Assembly: GCF_004363805.1 (NCBI RefSeq)
Contig: NZ_SNZP01000002.1
Coordinates: 1 to 64,000, forward strand
Direction: 5' to 3'
Origin: Paludibacterium purpuratum
GTDB lineage: Bacteria > Pseudomonadota > Gammaproteobacteria > Burkholderiales > Chromobacteriaceae
DNA length: 64,000 nucleotides
A program made the translations under genes and the position numbers. Numbering within the stretch: position 1 is the first letter of the stretch; each line of letters starts with the position of its first letter. Shown here one piece after another: positions 9,388 to 16,536 of this stretch. The notes beneath the pieces are model-generated. The model saw only the letters and a list, made by a program, of their open reading frames with translations. It was not told where the DNA came from and did not search any database.

Positions 9388-9713
9388 CAGGTAGCAATAA
9401 CGGCTAGTCAGCCCTACAGCGTTACCAACGAACCCGCCTTGAGCGGGTTCTTTATTTGTTTTGTAACGAGCTTTCACGCGGCAGGGGGAAGATGTTGTTG
9501 ATCAGCAGAAAATATATGTTTTTGTATACTTCAACATACCAAATGCTTAAGATACTGGACTTCGGCTTATGAGAAAGCCCTGCAGTCATCGTGCCAGTCA
9601 ATGTCATGGCGATGGTCGGACTTCCTTGCACCAAATAATTATCAACTGATATGAATATGCGTCGAATCCGGCTCATTTAACATAAACAGCCTATCGCTCC
9701 AGGAAAGCATTGT
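9388..9713. other. Intergenic region with terminator and AT-rich stretch
   Basis: These 326 bases hold the terminator of the effector-immunity operon (9430-9456), then AT-rich DNA upstream of the next exported protein. A short open frame on the minus strand (9452-9676) lacks a ribosome site and recognisable content. No other element is evident. Confidence 0.4.
9430..9456 (+). terminator. Rho-independent terminator after the effector/immunity operon
   Basis: An 8-bp GC-rich stem, GAACCCGC (9430-9437) paired with GCGGGTTC (9443-9450), has a CTTGA loop and is followed by TTTATTTG. A degraded second copy of the same hairpin lies near 10300-10320. Confidence 0.85.
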
Positions 9714-10127
9714 ATGAAAACATTAAAATCACTCTTGATAACTTTTGCTCTAATATTTGGCGTATCTGCACATGCAGATGTTCCCCCTGAGGTTATCCAA
9801 AAGCTCCATGACCTGACCCATCATCTTGTTCGTGTCGACAGCCTGAGCCCGACCGGTATTAAAGGTCTCGTGCCTGGGGGTGTGTACCGGATGTCCGCAG
9901 AGGCGTTTGCCAACCAGAAACAGCTTCCCGCCTTCACTACAGGAAAATCCACACCCGAAGAGGTGAAACAGGCGCTGGGTGAACCTGCGGGAAACAACAC
10001 TATGAAAGATGGGCGCATCGTTTACTCGTATGACTTCCCGCAAGAAATAGTCACTTATGTGTTCGATGCAAGTGGCAAGCTGCAAGCTAACTATGGGTAC
10101 TTCTTTCCGTTATTGAGCAACAACTGA
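9714..10127 (+). CDS. Exported small protein with BamE/SmpA-like C-terminal fold
   Basis: The 137-residue product has a signal peptide (cleavage after ...FGVSAHA, about residue 21). Its C-terminal ~50 residues (STPEEVKQALGEP, a short turn, GRIVYSYDF, then VTYVFDASGKL) follow the two-helix, beta-hairpin pattern of SmpA/OmlA/BamE domains. It lies between the intact immunity gene and the duplicated immunity tail, so it could be a second immunity or accessory protein of the same island. A protein of similar layout is encoded at 21040-21357. The specific role is unknown. Confidence 0.6.
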   Translation: MKTLKSLLITFALIFGVSAHADVPPEVIQKLHDLTHHLVRVDSLSPTGIKGLVPGGVYRMSAEAFANQKQLPAFTTGKSTPEEVKQALGEPAGNNTMKDGRIVYSYDFPQEIVTYVFDASGKLQANYGYFFPLLSNN

Positions 10128-10195
10128 CCCAATTTAACACTAGAGAGGCTAGGTCTTTTTTGATGCAATTTCTCTCAGGCATTGTGTTTTTAAGT

Positions 10196-10217
10196 GCAAC
10201 AAGAAAGACCTGGCCCC
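10196..10217. repeat. Copy of a dispersed 22-bp motif ending GACCTGGCCCC
   Basis: This 22-bp stretch matches 19 of 22 positions of 16052-16073, and a partial reversed copy lies at 6697-6717. Motifs of the AAGACCTGACCCC type are often seen at edges of small mobile or palindromic elements. Here it sits exactly at the left edge of the duplicated immunity tail. Confidence 0.5.
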
Positions 10218-10219
10218 AT

Positions 10220-10325
10220 TACATTTACCGCTTTGATGGTGGTTATGGTCGAATCGGCAGCAATAACGGCTAGTTAGCCCTACTGAGTTATCAACGAGCC
10301 TGCCTTGAGCGGGGGTTCTTTATCC
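10220..10325 (+). pseudogene. Duplicated 3' end of the immunity gene plus its terminator
   Basis: From 10220 the sequence repeats 9340 onward: about 42 identical bases encoding YIYRFDGGYGRIGS, then a 14-base gap relative to the first copy, and then the same trailing region and a degenerate terminator. In this copy the frame would end GSNNG-stop at 10273. The remainder of the second gene is gone. It is the scar of a tandem or recombined immunity gene. Confidence 0.75.
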
Positions 10326-10337
10326 ATTTGGCACCCA

Positions 10338-11069
10338 TCACTCCTCGCGCAGAACGAGTGACAGTTCGCGTTTGCACAAGCCGGGCGGCAAGTTGTGCAG
10401 ATAGCCCTGCTCACTGGCCTTGTCGATCAGCTCGCATTTGCTCAAGACGGCGAATTTCTCCTTGAGCGTACACACATGCCACTCGACGGTGCGGGTGGCG
10501 ATGCCGAGCGCCTTGCCGATCAGCCTGGCGGATTTCCCTCGCAGCAGTAGAAACAAGATCTCTTCTTGCCGTTGGCTGAGTTTGGGACCATGCCCCGGGC
10601 TGCCGATGATATAGCTAGTGCGAGAGGCAAGCACATCAAGTTCCCCCTTGGAGCAATTGGCAATTTTGCCCAGCAGCATCCCGAGCTTCAACAGCCAGCC
10701 GGTATTTACCTCCTGACCATGGGCAATGGTGCCGACAATGTTGTTCTCCTCGTCGCGCAACGGCTCTTTGCAGCCGAAGATGGTGCGCCACTTGTTGTCG
10801 GCATAGCAGTGGATATCCAAGGTATGTAATGGCTGCCCCGTGCGGATGACCTCGCGGTCTTGCGCGCGGAACAAATGAGCGCTTTCCACTGCGCCGCAAG
10901 GCATGTCCAGGTCAGTCATGCCAACAGCCTCTTCTTGATATCGAAATCCAATCAGCGCCGCATTTCGTTGGTTGCTGTAAAGGTAGGTGGACTGCTCGTC
11001 CTTGCAGACCAAATACCCGGGCAGGCTGTCAATGTGCTGTTTCAGTCGAGAGGTGATGAGCAAAGCCAT
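10338..11069 (-). CDS. PAS-LuxR transcriptional regulator
   Basis: This 243-residue regulator has an N-terminal PAS-like sensor (~residues 10-120, with SLPGYLVCKDEQSTYLYSN and IFGCKEPLRDEENNIVGTI) and a C-terminal LuxR helix-turn-helix (~residues 165-225, LSQRQEEILFLLLRGKSARL, then IATRTVEWHV). The frame is open further upstream to an ATG at 11177, but AAGGAGA just ahead of the ATG at ~11069 argues for this start. It has no receiver domain, so it likely senses a small molecule directly. There is no clear target operon beside it; the effector-immunity genes lie downstream on the opposite strand. Confidence 0.82.
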   Translation of the reverse strand: MALLITSRLKQHIDSLPGYLVCKDEQSTYLYSNQRNAALIGFRYQEEAVGMTDLDMPCGAVESAHLFRAQDREVIRTGQPLHTLDIHCYADNKWRTIFGCKEPLRDEENNIVGTIAHGQEVNTGWLLKLGMLLGKIANCSKGELDVLASRTSYIIGSPGHGPKLSQRQEEILFLLLRGKSARLIGKALGIATRTVEWHVCTLKEKFAVLSKCELIDKASEQGYLHNLPPGLCKRELSLVLREE

Positions 11070-11213
11070 TTGCAGTCTCCTTGGCGGGAATGTGATGGGT
11101 GCCCCTGGGGCATGCGCATCCAGCTTCGATGGAGAAAGCCGCTTGGAGTTTGTCGGTCGAACGGCGAGGGACTGCATGGCACGACCGAAACATGCGTAGG
11201 AAGAATCGGCACG

Positions 11214-11291
11214 TCAGCCGTATTGAGAACAGCCCCCGTTGCGTACCGATCGTGAGCACTGGCGACATCGATGCGCCGGCATATACGTCAT
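11214..11291 (-). pseudogene. Stub of a vapC toxin gene
   Basis: An ATG overlaps the vapB stop (TGATG). The first codons read M-T-Y-M, as in VapC toxins that begin 'MTYMLDTN', and the frame then runs into unrelated sequence and a stop. The PIN-domain acidic residues are all absent, so the toxin has been deleted after the fourth codon. Confidence 0.55.
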
Positions 11292-11521
11292 CACAGCGTA
11301 ACCCTGCCTTCGTCACTAACAACGGGCGAGCGTTCAGCCAGGAAGTCATCATCCGCCTTTGGCAGATCGGCAAAGGATGCCCAGCTCGGACGCGGCGGCC
11401 GCAACGTGAAGGCATCGCCATTTTTGATGATTTCCAACTCGGTCACGCCTTCAAACTCCATGTCTTTAGGCAGGCGTATCGCCTGATTTTTGCCGTTTTT
11501 GAAAATGGAAGCAGCACGCAT
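11291..11521 (-). CDS. vapB: VapB/VagC-type antitoxin, now an orphan
   Basis: The 76-residue protein is a SpoVT/AbrB-fold antitoxin of the VagC/VapB group. It has the signature SIFKNGKNQAIRLPKDMEFEG followed by TLRPPRPSW. In intact modules it binds DNA at its N-terminal swapped-hairpin domain and neutralises the PIN-domain RNase VapC through its C-terminus. The toxin gene should start at the overlapping TGATG, but only about four codons remain. No AGGA-type ribosome site is visible before the ATG at 11521. Confidence 0.82.
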   Translation of the reverse strand: MRAASIFKNGKNQAIRLPKDMEFEGVTELEIIKNGDAFTLRPPRPSWASFADLPKADDDFLAERSPVVSDEGRVTL

Positions 11522-11528
11522 AAGGAAG

Positions 11529-11573
11529 GTGGGCTCTAACTTAGCCCACAGGATCGGGGAGCGCCGCTCCCCG
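11529..11573 (-). terminator. Pair of hairpins between two small minus-strand genes
   Basis: Two stems follow the 11590-11847 gene: GTGGGCT/AGCCCAC (11529-11535 with 11543-11549) and CGGGGAGC/GCTCCCCG (11555-11562 with 11566-11573). The second is strong and compact. No clear T-run follows on the minus strand, so termination is inferred. Confidence 0.45.
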
Positions 11574-11589
11574 CCTCCGGTTGAAGGCC

Positions 11590-11847
11590 TTAGTCAGCCG
11601 TTAGCACCAGGCAACCAGCCACCTCGCGCACGCGCGCGGCCTTGGGCAGATACATCCAGGAAGTGCTGCCATCGATCGACTCGAACGCCCATGGCAAGCG
11701 GCTATCGACCACCAAACGGCACTCGTCGGAATTTGGACGACTGCCGCGTGGCAAGCACAACACGGAAATCAGGGAAAGTAACTGCTGCTGGCGGAAATCC
11801 TGGTTTGGAAAAAAGACTTGAGCTGAATTACCATCTTGAGTAGCCAT
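11590..11847 (-). CDS. Small protein of unknown function
   Basis: The 85-residue product is not recognised. It is soluble in appearance, with a short Gln-rich stretch near residues 15-22 and a Trp/Tyr-containing segment (GSTSWMYLP) toward the middle. AGGAG lies seven bases before the ATG at 11847, which supports a real gene. It stands alone between vapB and the amidohydrolase gene. Confidence 0.55.
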   Translation of the reverse strand: MATQDGNSAQVFFPNQDFRQQQLLSLISVLCLPRGSRPNSDECRLVVDSRLPWAFESIDGSTSWMYLPKAARVREVAGCLVLTAD

Positions 11848-12027
11848 TCTGACTCCTGACGTGAGTTGGTTTGGTTAGCGGGCTCGGCGGTGTCCTACCA
11901 CCCCGGGCCCGCGCCTCTTTACGCGGCGAATGCCGCACCGCTTACCTTACCCAGCAAGACGCAAACAGACAACCAAGCGCAGCCGTCAGAAAATGCTGAA
12001 AATTATTGCCCCGCATCAGGCCTGGCA

Positions 12028-13005
12028 TCATTCAGCGCCGATCAAGCGCTGCCAATTGCCGTGCGCGAAGCCGGCTTTGTCCTGCTCGGCGAGACCGCAG
12101 TGATTCAAGAACTTCCGCGCGTCATGGCCGGGACGGTACTGGTAGGGAAAATCGGTTGAAAACAGCAGCCGGTCGGGGCCGACGATGTCAGCGGCGCGTG
12201 CCAGCAAGTGCGGATGGAACATGCCGCTTGCCGTGACATAGAGATTCCGGCGCATGTAGGTGGCAATCGGATGTGCCAGTCCGGACACGCGGTCCAATGC
12301 GGCGAGACGCTCCACATAGAACAGCACCAATTCCCCCCAATGGCCGAGAATCACCTGCAGGTTCGGCAGGCGGTCGAACGTGCCGGCCAGCACCAGGCGT
12401 AGGAACTGAATGCCCGCATCGTAGTGCCAGCCGAGCCCATAGGTGGCGAAGGCCGCGTCAACTTCGGGCGAGAACCCCGAGTAGTAGGCTTGCCTCACCG
12501 CGAGATCGGGCGTTCGGGGGTGAAGAAACATCGGCACGCCCAATGCCTCCGCGGTTTGAAAGACAGGGAAAAAAGCCGGGTCGTCGAGCTGGCGCTCGCC
12601 CGCTTTCCCGCACAACAGCGCACCCTTGAAACCCAACGTGTGGACGCAGCGTTCCAATTCGCGGGCCGCTTCCTCCGGCACGGCCATCGGCAGCGTGGCC
12701 ATCGCTTGGAAGCGCGTGGGATGACGGGCCACCGCCGCCGCCAAGGCGTCATTGGTTCGCCGTGCCAAATCGACACTCTCCCGCCCGAGATCGTGCAGTG
12801 CCGGGGTGGTCAGAGACAGTACCTGAACGTCCAACCCGGTCTCATCCATCAGCGCAAGCCGGGCTTCCGCGAGGTCAAGCAGACGCGCCTCGATCACCCC
12901 GGAATGGAACGCGACAATCGGATCGGTCGCCGCCAAGCCGGCATCGCGCCATGCCTGGCGAACCTCGACCGTCAAAAAATGTTCTTCAACGCCAATCAGC
13001 TTCAT
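12028..13005 (-). CDS. Amidohydrolase-2 family (ACMSD/gamma-resorcylate-decarboxylase-like) enzyme
   Basis: This 325-residue TIM-barrel protein shows the family marks in order: E-x-H metal site in GVEEHF (residues 5-10), FLHPRTPD mid-protein, LGHWGELVLFYVER, and a TDFPY aspartate near the C-terminus. Relatives are zinc- or manganese-dependent, often non-oxidative decarboxylases of aromatic acids, though some are hydrolases. I chose the ATG at 13005, which has GAAAGGA upstream and removes a 34-residue unlikely extension. A LysR gene is divergent, with a palindromic site between the two, so this gene is probably its target and responds to an aromatic substrate. The substrate is unknown. Confidence 0.82.
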   Translation of the reverse strand: MKLIGVEEHFLTVEVRQAWRDAGLAATDPIVAFHSGVIEARLLDLAEARLALMDETGLDVQVLSLTTPALHDLGRESVDLARRTNDALAAAVARHPTRFQAMATLPMAVPEEAARELERCVHTLGFKGALLCGKAGERQLDDPAFFPVFQTAEALGVPMFLHPRTPDLAVRQAYYSGFSPEVDAAFATYGLGWHYDAGIQFLRLVLAGTFDRLPNLQVILGHWGELVLFYVERLAALDRVSGLAHPIATYMRRNLYVTASGMFHPHLLARAADIVGPDRLLFSTDFPYQYRPGHDARKFLNHCGLAEQDKAGFAHGNWQRLIGAE

Positions 13006-13079
13006 CACCGCAATCCTTTCTAGAGACTGGATAGGTTTCGATTCTGGGCGCTGGGCTTGGTTTGCACCAGACGCATGCA

Positions 13080-13098
13080 ATGCAATAATTGATTGCAT
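13080..13098. promoter_or_regulatory. LysR-type operator palindrome
   Basis: The perfect dyad ATGCAAT-N5-ATTGCAT lies between the divergent amidohydrolase and LysR genes, 32 bases before the LysR start. It has the T-N11-A layout of LysR-type regulator sites. Confidence 0.65.
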
Positions 13099-13129
13099 CA
13101 CATGCACAGATCATTCAAGGCGGACCGCG

Positions 13130-14050
13130 ATGCACAATGTGGACTTGAACCTTCTCTCCTCGCTGGACATGCTGCTCACCGAGCGCAGCGTAACCCATGC
13201 GGCACGCCGGCTTGGCTTAAGTCCCTCCGCCATGAGCCGAACGCTCGCCAGGCTTCGGGTGGCCACGGGGGATCAACTGCTGGTACAGGCCGGTAGGACA
13301 CTGGTGCCGACCCCGTACGCCGAGCAGCTCGCCGAGCAAGTGCATGAGCTGGCACGCCATGCCCGCGCCGTGCTCCAGCCCATGGGCAACGCCTTGAACA
13401 TTGCGACGCTGGATCGAACGTTCACGATTCGGGCCAACGACGGGTTTGTCGATTTGGTCGGCCCCGCGTTGATCGCCACCATCGCGCAGACCGCGCCCCT
13501 GGTGCGTCTTTGTTTTGTGCCGAAGCCCGATAAGGATGCGCAGCCGCTGCGGGAAGGCATGCTCGATCTGGAGGTCGGGGTGATTGGAAGCAACGCCCCG
13601 GAATTGAAAACACGGCTGCTTTTTCAGGATCGATTCGTCGGTATTTGTCGAACCGGCCACCCGCTTTTGAACAAGCCCGGCGTCACTGCCGAGCGCTATG
13701 CCAGCTACCCGCATGTGGTGGTATCGCGCAAACGCCGCTTCTTCGGCCCGGTGGACGATGCCTTGGCGCAGCAGGGTTTGCGCAGAACGGTCGTCATGGT
13801 CGTGCCGGGTTGTGCCAACGCGCTGCAGATCGTGCGCCATTCGGATCTGATCGGGCTGGTGCCACTGTCGAGCTTAGGCAATGGGGCTGCGAGTGCGGGC
13901 CTGCAGCATTTCGAGCTACCGGTCCCTACCCCGCCCATCAAGGTGTCGGCCATTTGGCACCCTCGCCTACACGCCGACCCCGCGCATCGCTGGCTGCGCG
14001 AAACCCTCTTGGCCGTTTGCAATCGTGCGCAACCTACTGCCACAATCTGA
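13130..14050 (+). CDS. LysR-type transcriptional regulator
   Basis: The 306-residue protein has an N-terminal winged helix-turn-helix (residues ~5-62, MLLTERSVTHAARRLGLSPS, then LARLRVATGDQLLV) in the NodD/NahR-like subgroup, and a periplasmic-binding-like effector domain (~90-300). It is divergent from the amidohydrolase gene and flanks the ATGCAAT dyad, so it probably controls that gene in response to an aromatic compound. Confidence 0.9.
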   Translation: MHNVDLNLLSSLDMLLTERSVTHAARRLGLSPSAMSRTLARLRVATGDQLLVQAGRTLVPTPYAEQLAEQVHELARHARAVLQPMGNALNIATLDRTFTIRANDGFVDLVGPALIATIAQTAPLVRLCFVPKPDKDAQPLREGMLDLEVGVIGSNAPELKTRLLFQDRFVGICRTGHPLLNKPGVTAERYASYPHVVVSRKRRFFGPVDDALAQQGLRRTVVMVVPGCANALQIVRHSDLIGLVPLSSLGNGAASAGLQHFELPVPTPPIKVSAIWHPRLHADPAHRWLRETLLAVCNRAQPTATI

Positions 14051-14096
14051 CAGCATCAGCCGTTAAGGTGAGCCCTCTTTCTTACAGGAGCTCGCC

Positions 14097-14471
14097 ATGA
14101 AGTTCGCATCCGTTCGTGTTGTCACACAAAACTTTGCCGCATTGATCGCGTTTTACCAAACGCTCTCCGGCATCGAGGCCAAGCATCTGGCCGATGGCTT
14201 TGCCGAAATGCATTTCGATGGCGCGGTGCTGGCGATTTCGTCCGAACAACTGGTTAAGCGTTTCAATGCCGGCGCCGCCATCGCAGCGGCGAATCGATCG
14301 GCCATACTTGAGTTTGAAACGGAGAATGTGGATGCCGTATTCGAGCGTATGAAGGCATCGGGAGGCAATATCGTGCAGGAACCGACGGCCATGCCCTGGG
14401 GCAATCGCTCGCTATTGCTGCGCGATCCGGATGGCAATCTGGTGAATCTGTTTTCTCGGCCCGAGCGCTGA
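14097..14471 (+). CDS. VOC (glyoxalase/bleomycin-resistance fold) protein
   Basis: The 124-residue single-domain protein has the VOC beta-alpha-beta-beta-beta pattern. SVRVVTQNFAALIAFYQTL starts the first module, and the second ends with LLLRDPDGNLVNLFSRPE, the usual metal-site 'DPdGN...f' strand. AGGAG lies eight bases before the ATG. It follows the LysR gene by 46 bases. The substrate is unknown. A fragment of a second copy of its 3' end is found at 15956-15990. Confidence 0.85.
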   Translation: MKFASVRVVTQNFAALIAFYQTLSGIEAKHLADGFAEMHFDGAVLAISSEQLVKRFNAGAAIAAANRSAILEFETENVDAVFERMKASGGNIVQEPTAMPWGNRSLLLRDPDGNLVNLFSRPER

Positions 14472-14474
14472 GAA

Positions 14475-14508
14475 AAAGGGCACACCGCGCTCGCGCGGGA
14501 TGCCCTTT
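14475..14508. terminator. Bidirectional terminator between convergent genes
   Basis: A long hairpin has AAAGGGCA (14475-14482) paired with TGCCCTTT (14501-14508) around an inner CCGCGC/GCGCGG stem, with A-rich and T-rich flanks. It lies between the VOC gene and the convergent membrane-protein gene. Confidence 0.75.
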
Positions 14509-14549
14509 CCACTTCGGCACGCTCGAACGACGCGTGCCTCAAGTCACGG

Positions 14550-15254
14550 TCAAACGCCGGCTTCGGCACTCGGCTTGGCGACGCCGCGCAGGTTGCGCTC
14601 GATCCGAATCAAAACCACCAGCAGGATTAGCGTGACAAAGGTCGCGAACAGCCCGCTCAACGCATACAAAGACTGCATGGCCCCCGCTTGCTTCTGCACC
14701 GCTGCCTCGGCAGCCGCTTTATGCGCCTCGGCGATACGAGCCTTTTCCGCTTGCCAAGCATCCAGATGGGCACTGCCGATTTTATCGGCCACGGAAATAA
14801 AGTCTGCGCCATGGGCTTTGGCCGCGATATCTTTGCGAGAGAATGCCTGATCGATATAGACCGTCAGCGACTTGACATACTCGGGGCCTTGTTCCGGGTC
14901 GTTGAGGCTCTTGTCGAGGAACTTGTCGTAACCTCCGGCAGGGGCGACGTGTTCCGGCGAGAGCTGCTTGGCATACTTGTTCACCACGGAGGCAAAGTTG
15001 TCCCGCAGCACTCTTTCGTCGGTTTTGGCCGAGGAGTCGGCTGTTCGGGGCTGTTCGGCCTGCGCCGCATCGAGCGTGAACGCCGCGCCATTCAGCGTAA
15101 TTTTGTCATCCACTTTTTCGGGCTTGGCATTGTAATTGATCGCGGCATTCATCCCGGCCCAAACGGCCCCAAGGATAGCCAGCGTAGCCAGGACCAGAAC
15201 CAGAATGCGCAATAGTTGCAGGTAACCGGTTTCAATCTTGTTGATGAGAGACAT
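14550..15254 (-). CDS. Two-span membrane protein of unknown function
   Basis: The 234-residue product has a membrane helix at ~14-37 (LLRILVLVLATLAILGAVWAG), a ~155-residue charged, Ala-rich and probably helical middle part, and a second helix at ~198-220 followed by a short basic tail. Both ends should be cytoplasmic with a large periplasmic loop. No family is recognised. It is a monocistronic minus-strand gene ending at the shared terminator. Confidence 0.65.
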   Translation of the reverse strand: MSLINKIETGYLQLLRILVLVLATLAILGAVWAGMNAAINYNAKPEKVDDKITLNGAAFTLDAAQAEQPRTADSSAKTDERVLRDNFASVVNKYAKQLSPEHVAPAGGYDKFLDKSLNDPEQGPEYVKSLTVYIDQAFSRKDIAAKAHGADFISVADKIGSAHLDAWQAEKARIAEAHKAAAEAAVQKQAGAMQSLYALSGLFATFVTLILLVVLIRIERNLRGVAKPSAEAGV

Positions 15255-15415
15255 AAGGTGCTCATGGCATGTTTATTGGAGCGCCATGGTACCGTATTAC
15301 TATGACATCAAGTTATTGCATCAGGGTATTTTTGCGAGTAATCAAACCATGCAATAAGCAGATGCCTTTGCCCCTGCACCGGAAGATGCAACGAACTTGG
15401 GGCATCGCCGAGGTC

Positions 15416-15437
15416 GTGCGTTGCTTCGCGAACGCAC
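15416..15437. repeat. REP-like hairpin, first copy
   Basis: GTGCGTT and AACGCAC form a 7-bp stem around GCTTCGCG. Twenty bases of this unit recur in the opposite direction at 45653-45672, 30 kb away, in another intergenic region. Confidence 0.6.
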
Positions 15438-15519
15438 GCTACCCGATACGATTCTCAGCCGGCGACATGGCCCAAAAGCGGTCGCTTCCACACTTCATTA
15501 CCAACGGAGAAGGCGTTTC

Positions 15520-15939
15520 ATGAGTACTGTTGAATTGCCACAAGAAAAGAGACGACTTGCCTCATGCAGCTGCGGCCAACTCAAGGCCGAAGTCACTGGC
15601 GAACCCGTGCGGATCTCGATTTGTCATTGCCTGGCCTGTCAGCGCCGAACTGGCAGCGTCTTTGGCGAGCAGGCTAGGTTTCCTCGCCAAAACGTCGCCA
15701 TTTCGGGGCGCTCAACCGAGTACGTTCGCGTTGGCGATGAGGGCAGCAAGATCAAGTTCCACTTCTGCCCAACCTGCGGCGCCACGGTCTACTACGAGCC
15801 CGAAGGCCTCGAAGCATTCCTGGCCATCCCTGTCGGCGCTTTTGCCGATCCAGACTTCCCAACACCGAGTGTGTCCGTTTACGAAGAGCGGATGCATCGG
15901 TGGGTCGTACCGCCGCCAGAGGCAGAGCACATCCCATGA
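15520..15939 (+). CDS. GFA/Mss4-like zinc-binding protein
   Basis: This 139-residue protein belongs to the glutathione-dependent formaldehyde-activating (GFA) family. It has the expected cysteines in order: ASCSCGQLKAEVTG, ICHCLACQRRTGS and FHFCPTCGATVYY, which build two zinc sites. Most members have no proven activity. The ATG at 15520 follows a GGAGAAGG-type site; the frame stays open upstream without a better start. The remains of a VOC gene follow directly. Confidence 0.88.
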   Translation: MSTVELPQEKRRLASCSCGQLKAEVTGEPVRISICHCLACQRRTGSVFGEQARFPRQNVAISGRSTEYVRVGDEGSKIKFHFCPTCGATVYYEPEGLEAFLAIPVGAFADPDFPTPSVSVYEERMHRWVVPPPEAEHIP

Positions 15940-15955
15940 ACGCAGGCCATCCGAC

Positions 15956-15990
15956 CTGGTGAGTCTATTTTCGCGGCCCGAGCGCCGTGA
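15956..15990 (+). pseudogene. Fragment of a VOC gene 3' end
   Basis: The bases encode LVSLFSRPER-like residues and match the end of the VOC gene at 14439-14471 with only a few differences. The rest of the second copy is absent. It marks a past duplication or recombination around the GFA gene. Confidence 0.6.
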
Positions 15991-16051
15991 AAACCAACAC
16001 GCTGGGTCAGGCCCTCCTGGCGCCGCCCCGCTCGGCCTTTTGGCTTTACGG

Positions 16052-16073
16052 GCAACGAAAAAGACCTGACCCC
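16052..16073. repeat. Second copy of the dispersed GACCTGACCCC motif
   Basis: GCAACGAAAAAGACCTGACC followed by CC matches 10196-10217 at 19 of 22 positions. As there, it lies beside a gene fragment (the VOC remnant). Confidence 0.5.
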
Positions 16074-16107
16074 GCTAGCCCGCTCACGAGCCAAGCCAGT
16101 TGTGTTG

Positions 16108-16536
16108 CTATATACGCGGCTTACGGTTCCATGACTTATGGACAAACTCAAGCCGGTTCCCGTCGAAGTCCGCGACATTGGCAGCGTAGTAGCCTGCGGC
16201 GAAGTAGGTACGATCCGCGGGGGCACCTTCATCGATACCGCCGGCCTTCATTGCGGCGGCGTAGGCTGCGTCGACCTGTTCATTGGCATCGCAAACTATG
16301 CCGAGGTAGAGCCCCGTCTCACCGGGATGGCGTTGACGTAGCCAAATGCTCGAACCCACTGCCGCCCCACTCATGTAGTTTTCGTCGCCAATGCCATACA
16401 GGTCCGGGACACCTTCCGGGCCGGCAGCGGAATCGTATTTGCCGAATGCGCGCCATCCAAGCGGTGCCAACGCCGCCAAGTAGAAGTTCAGCGACTTTTC
16501 GATGTCGGTGACGGAGATATAGACGTGGTCGATCAT
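16108..16536 (-). CDS. VOC family protein
   Basis: The 142-residue VOC-fold protein opens MIDHVYISVTDIEKSLNFYL and closes with YYAANVADFDGNRLEFV, the typical metal-site strand. GGAGGG lies seven bases before the ATG at 16536, which fixes the start. That ATG overlaps the stop of the upstream NmrA-like gene (ATGA), so the two are translationally coupled and form an operon. The partner suggests a role in detoxifying a reactive carbonyl or quinone-like compound, which is inference. Confidence 0.87.
   Translation of the reverse strand: MIDHVYISVTDIEKSLNFYLAALAPLGWRAFGKYDSAAGPEGVPDLYGIGDENYMSGAAVGSSIWLRQRHPGETGLYLGIVCDANEQVDAAYAAAMKAGGIDEGAPADRTYFAAGYYAANVADFDGNRLEFVHKSWNRKPRI

Noticed and set aside
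12424-13023. Long plus-strand open frame over the amidohydrolase gene
   Set aside because: It is an antisense frame of a clear amidohydrolase, with no family motifs or ribosome site.
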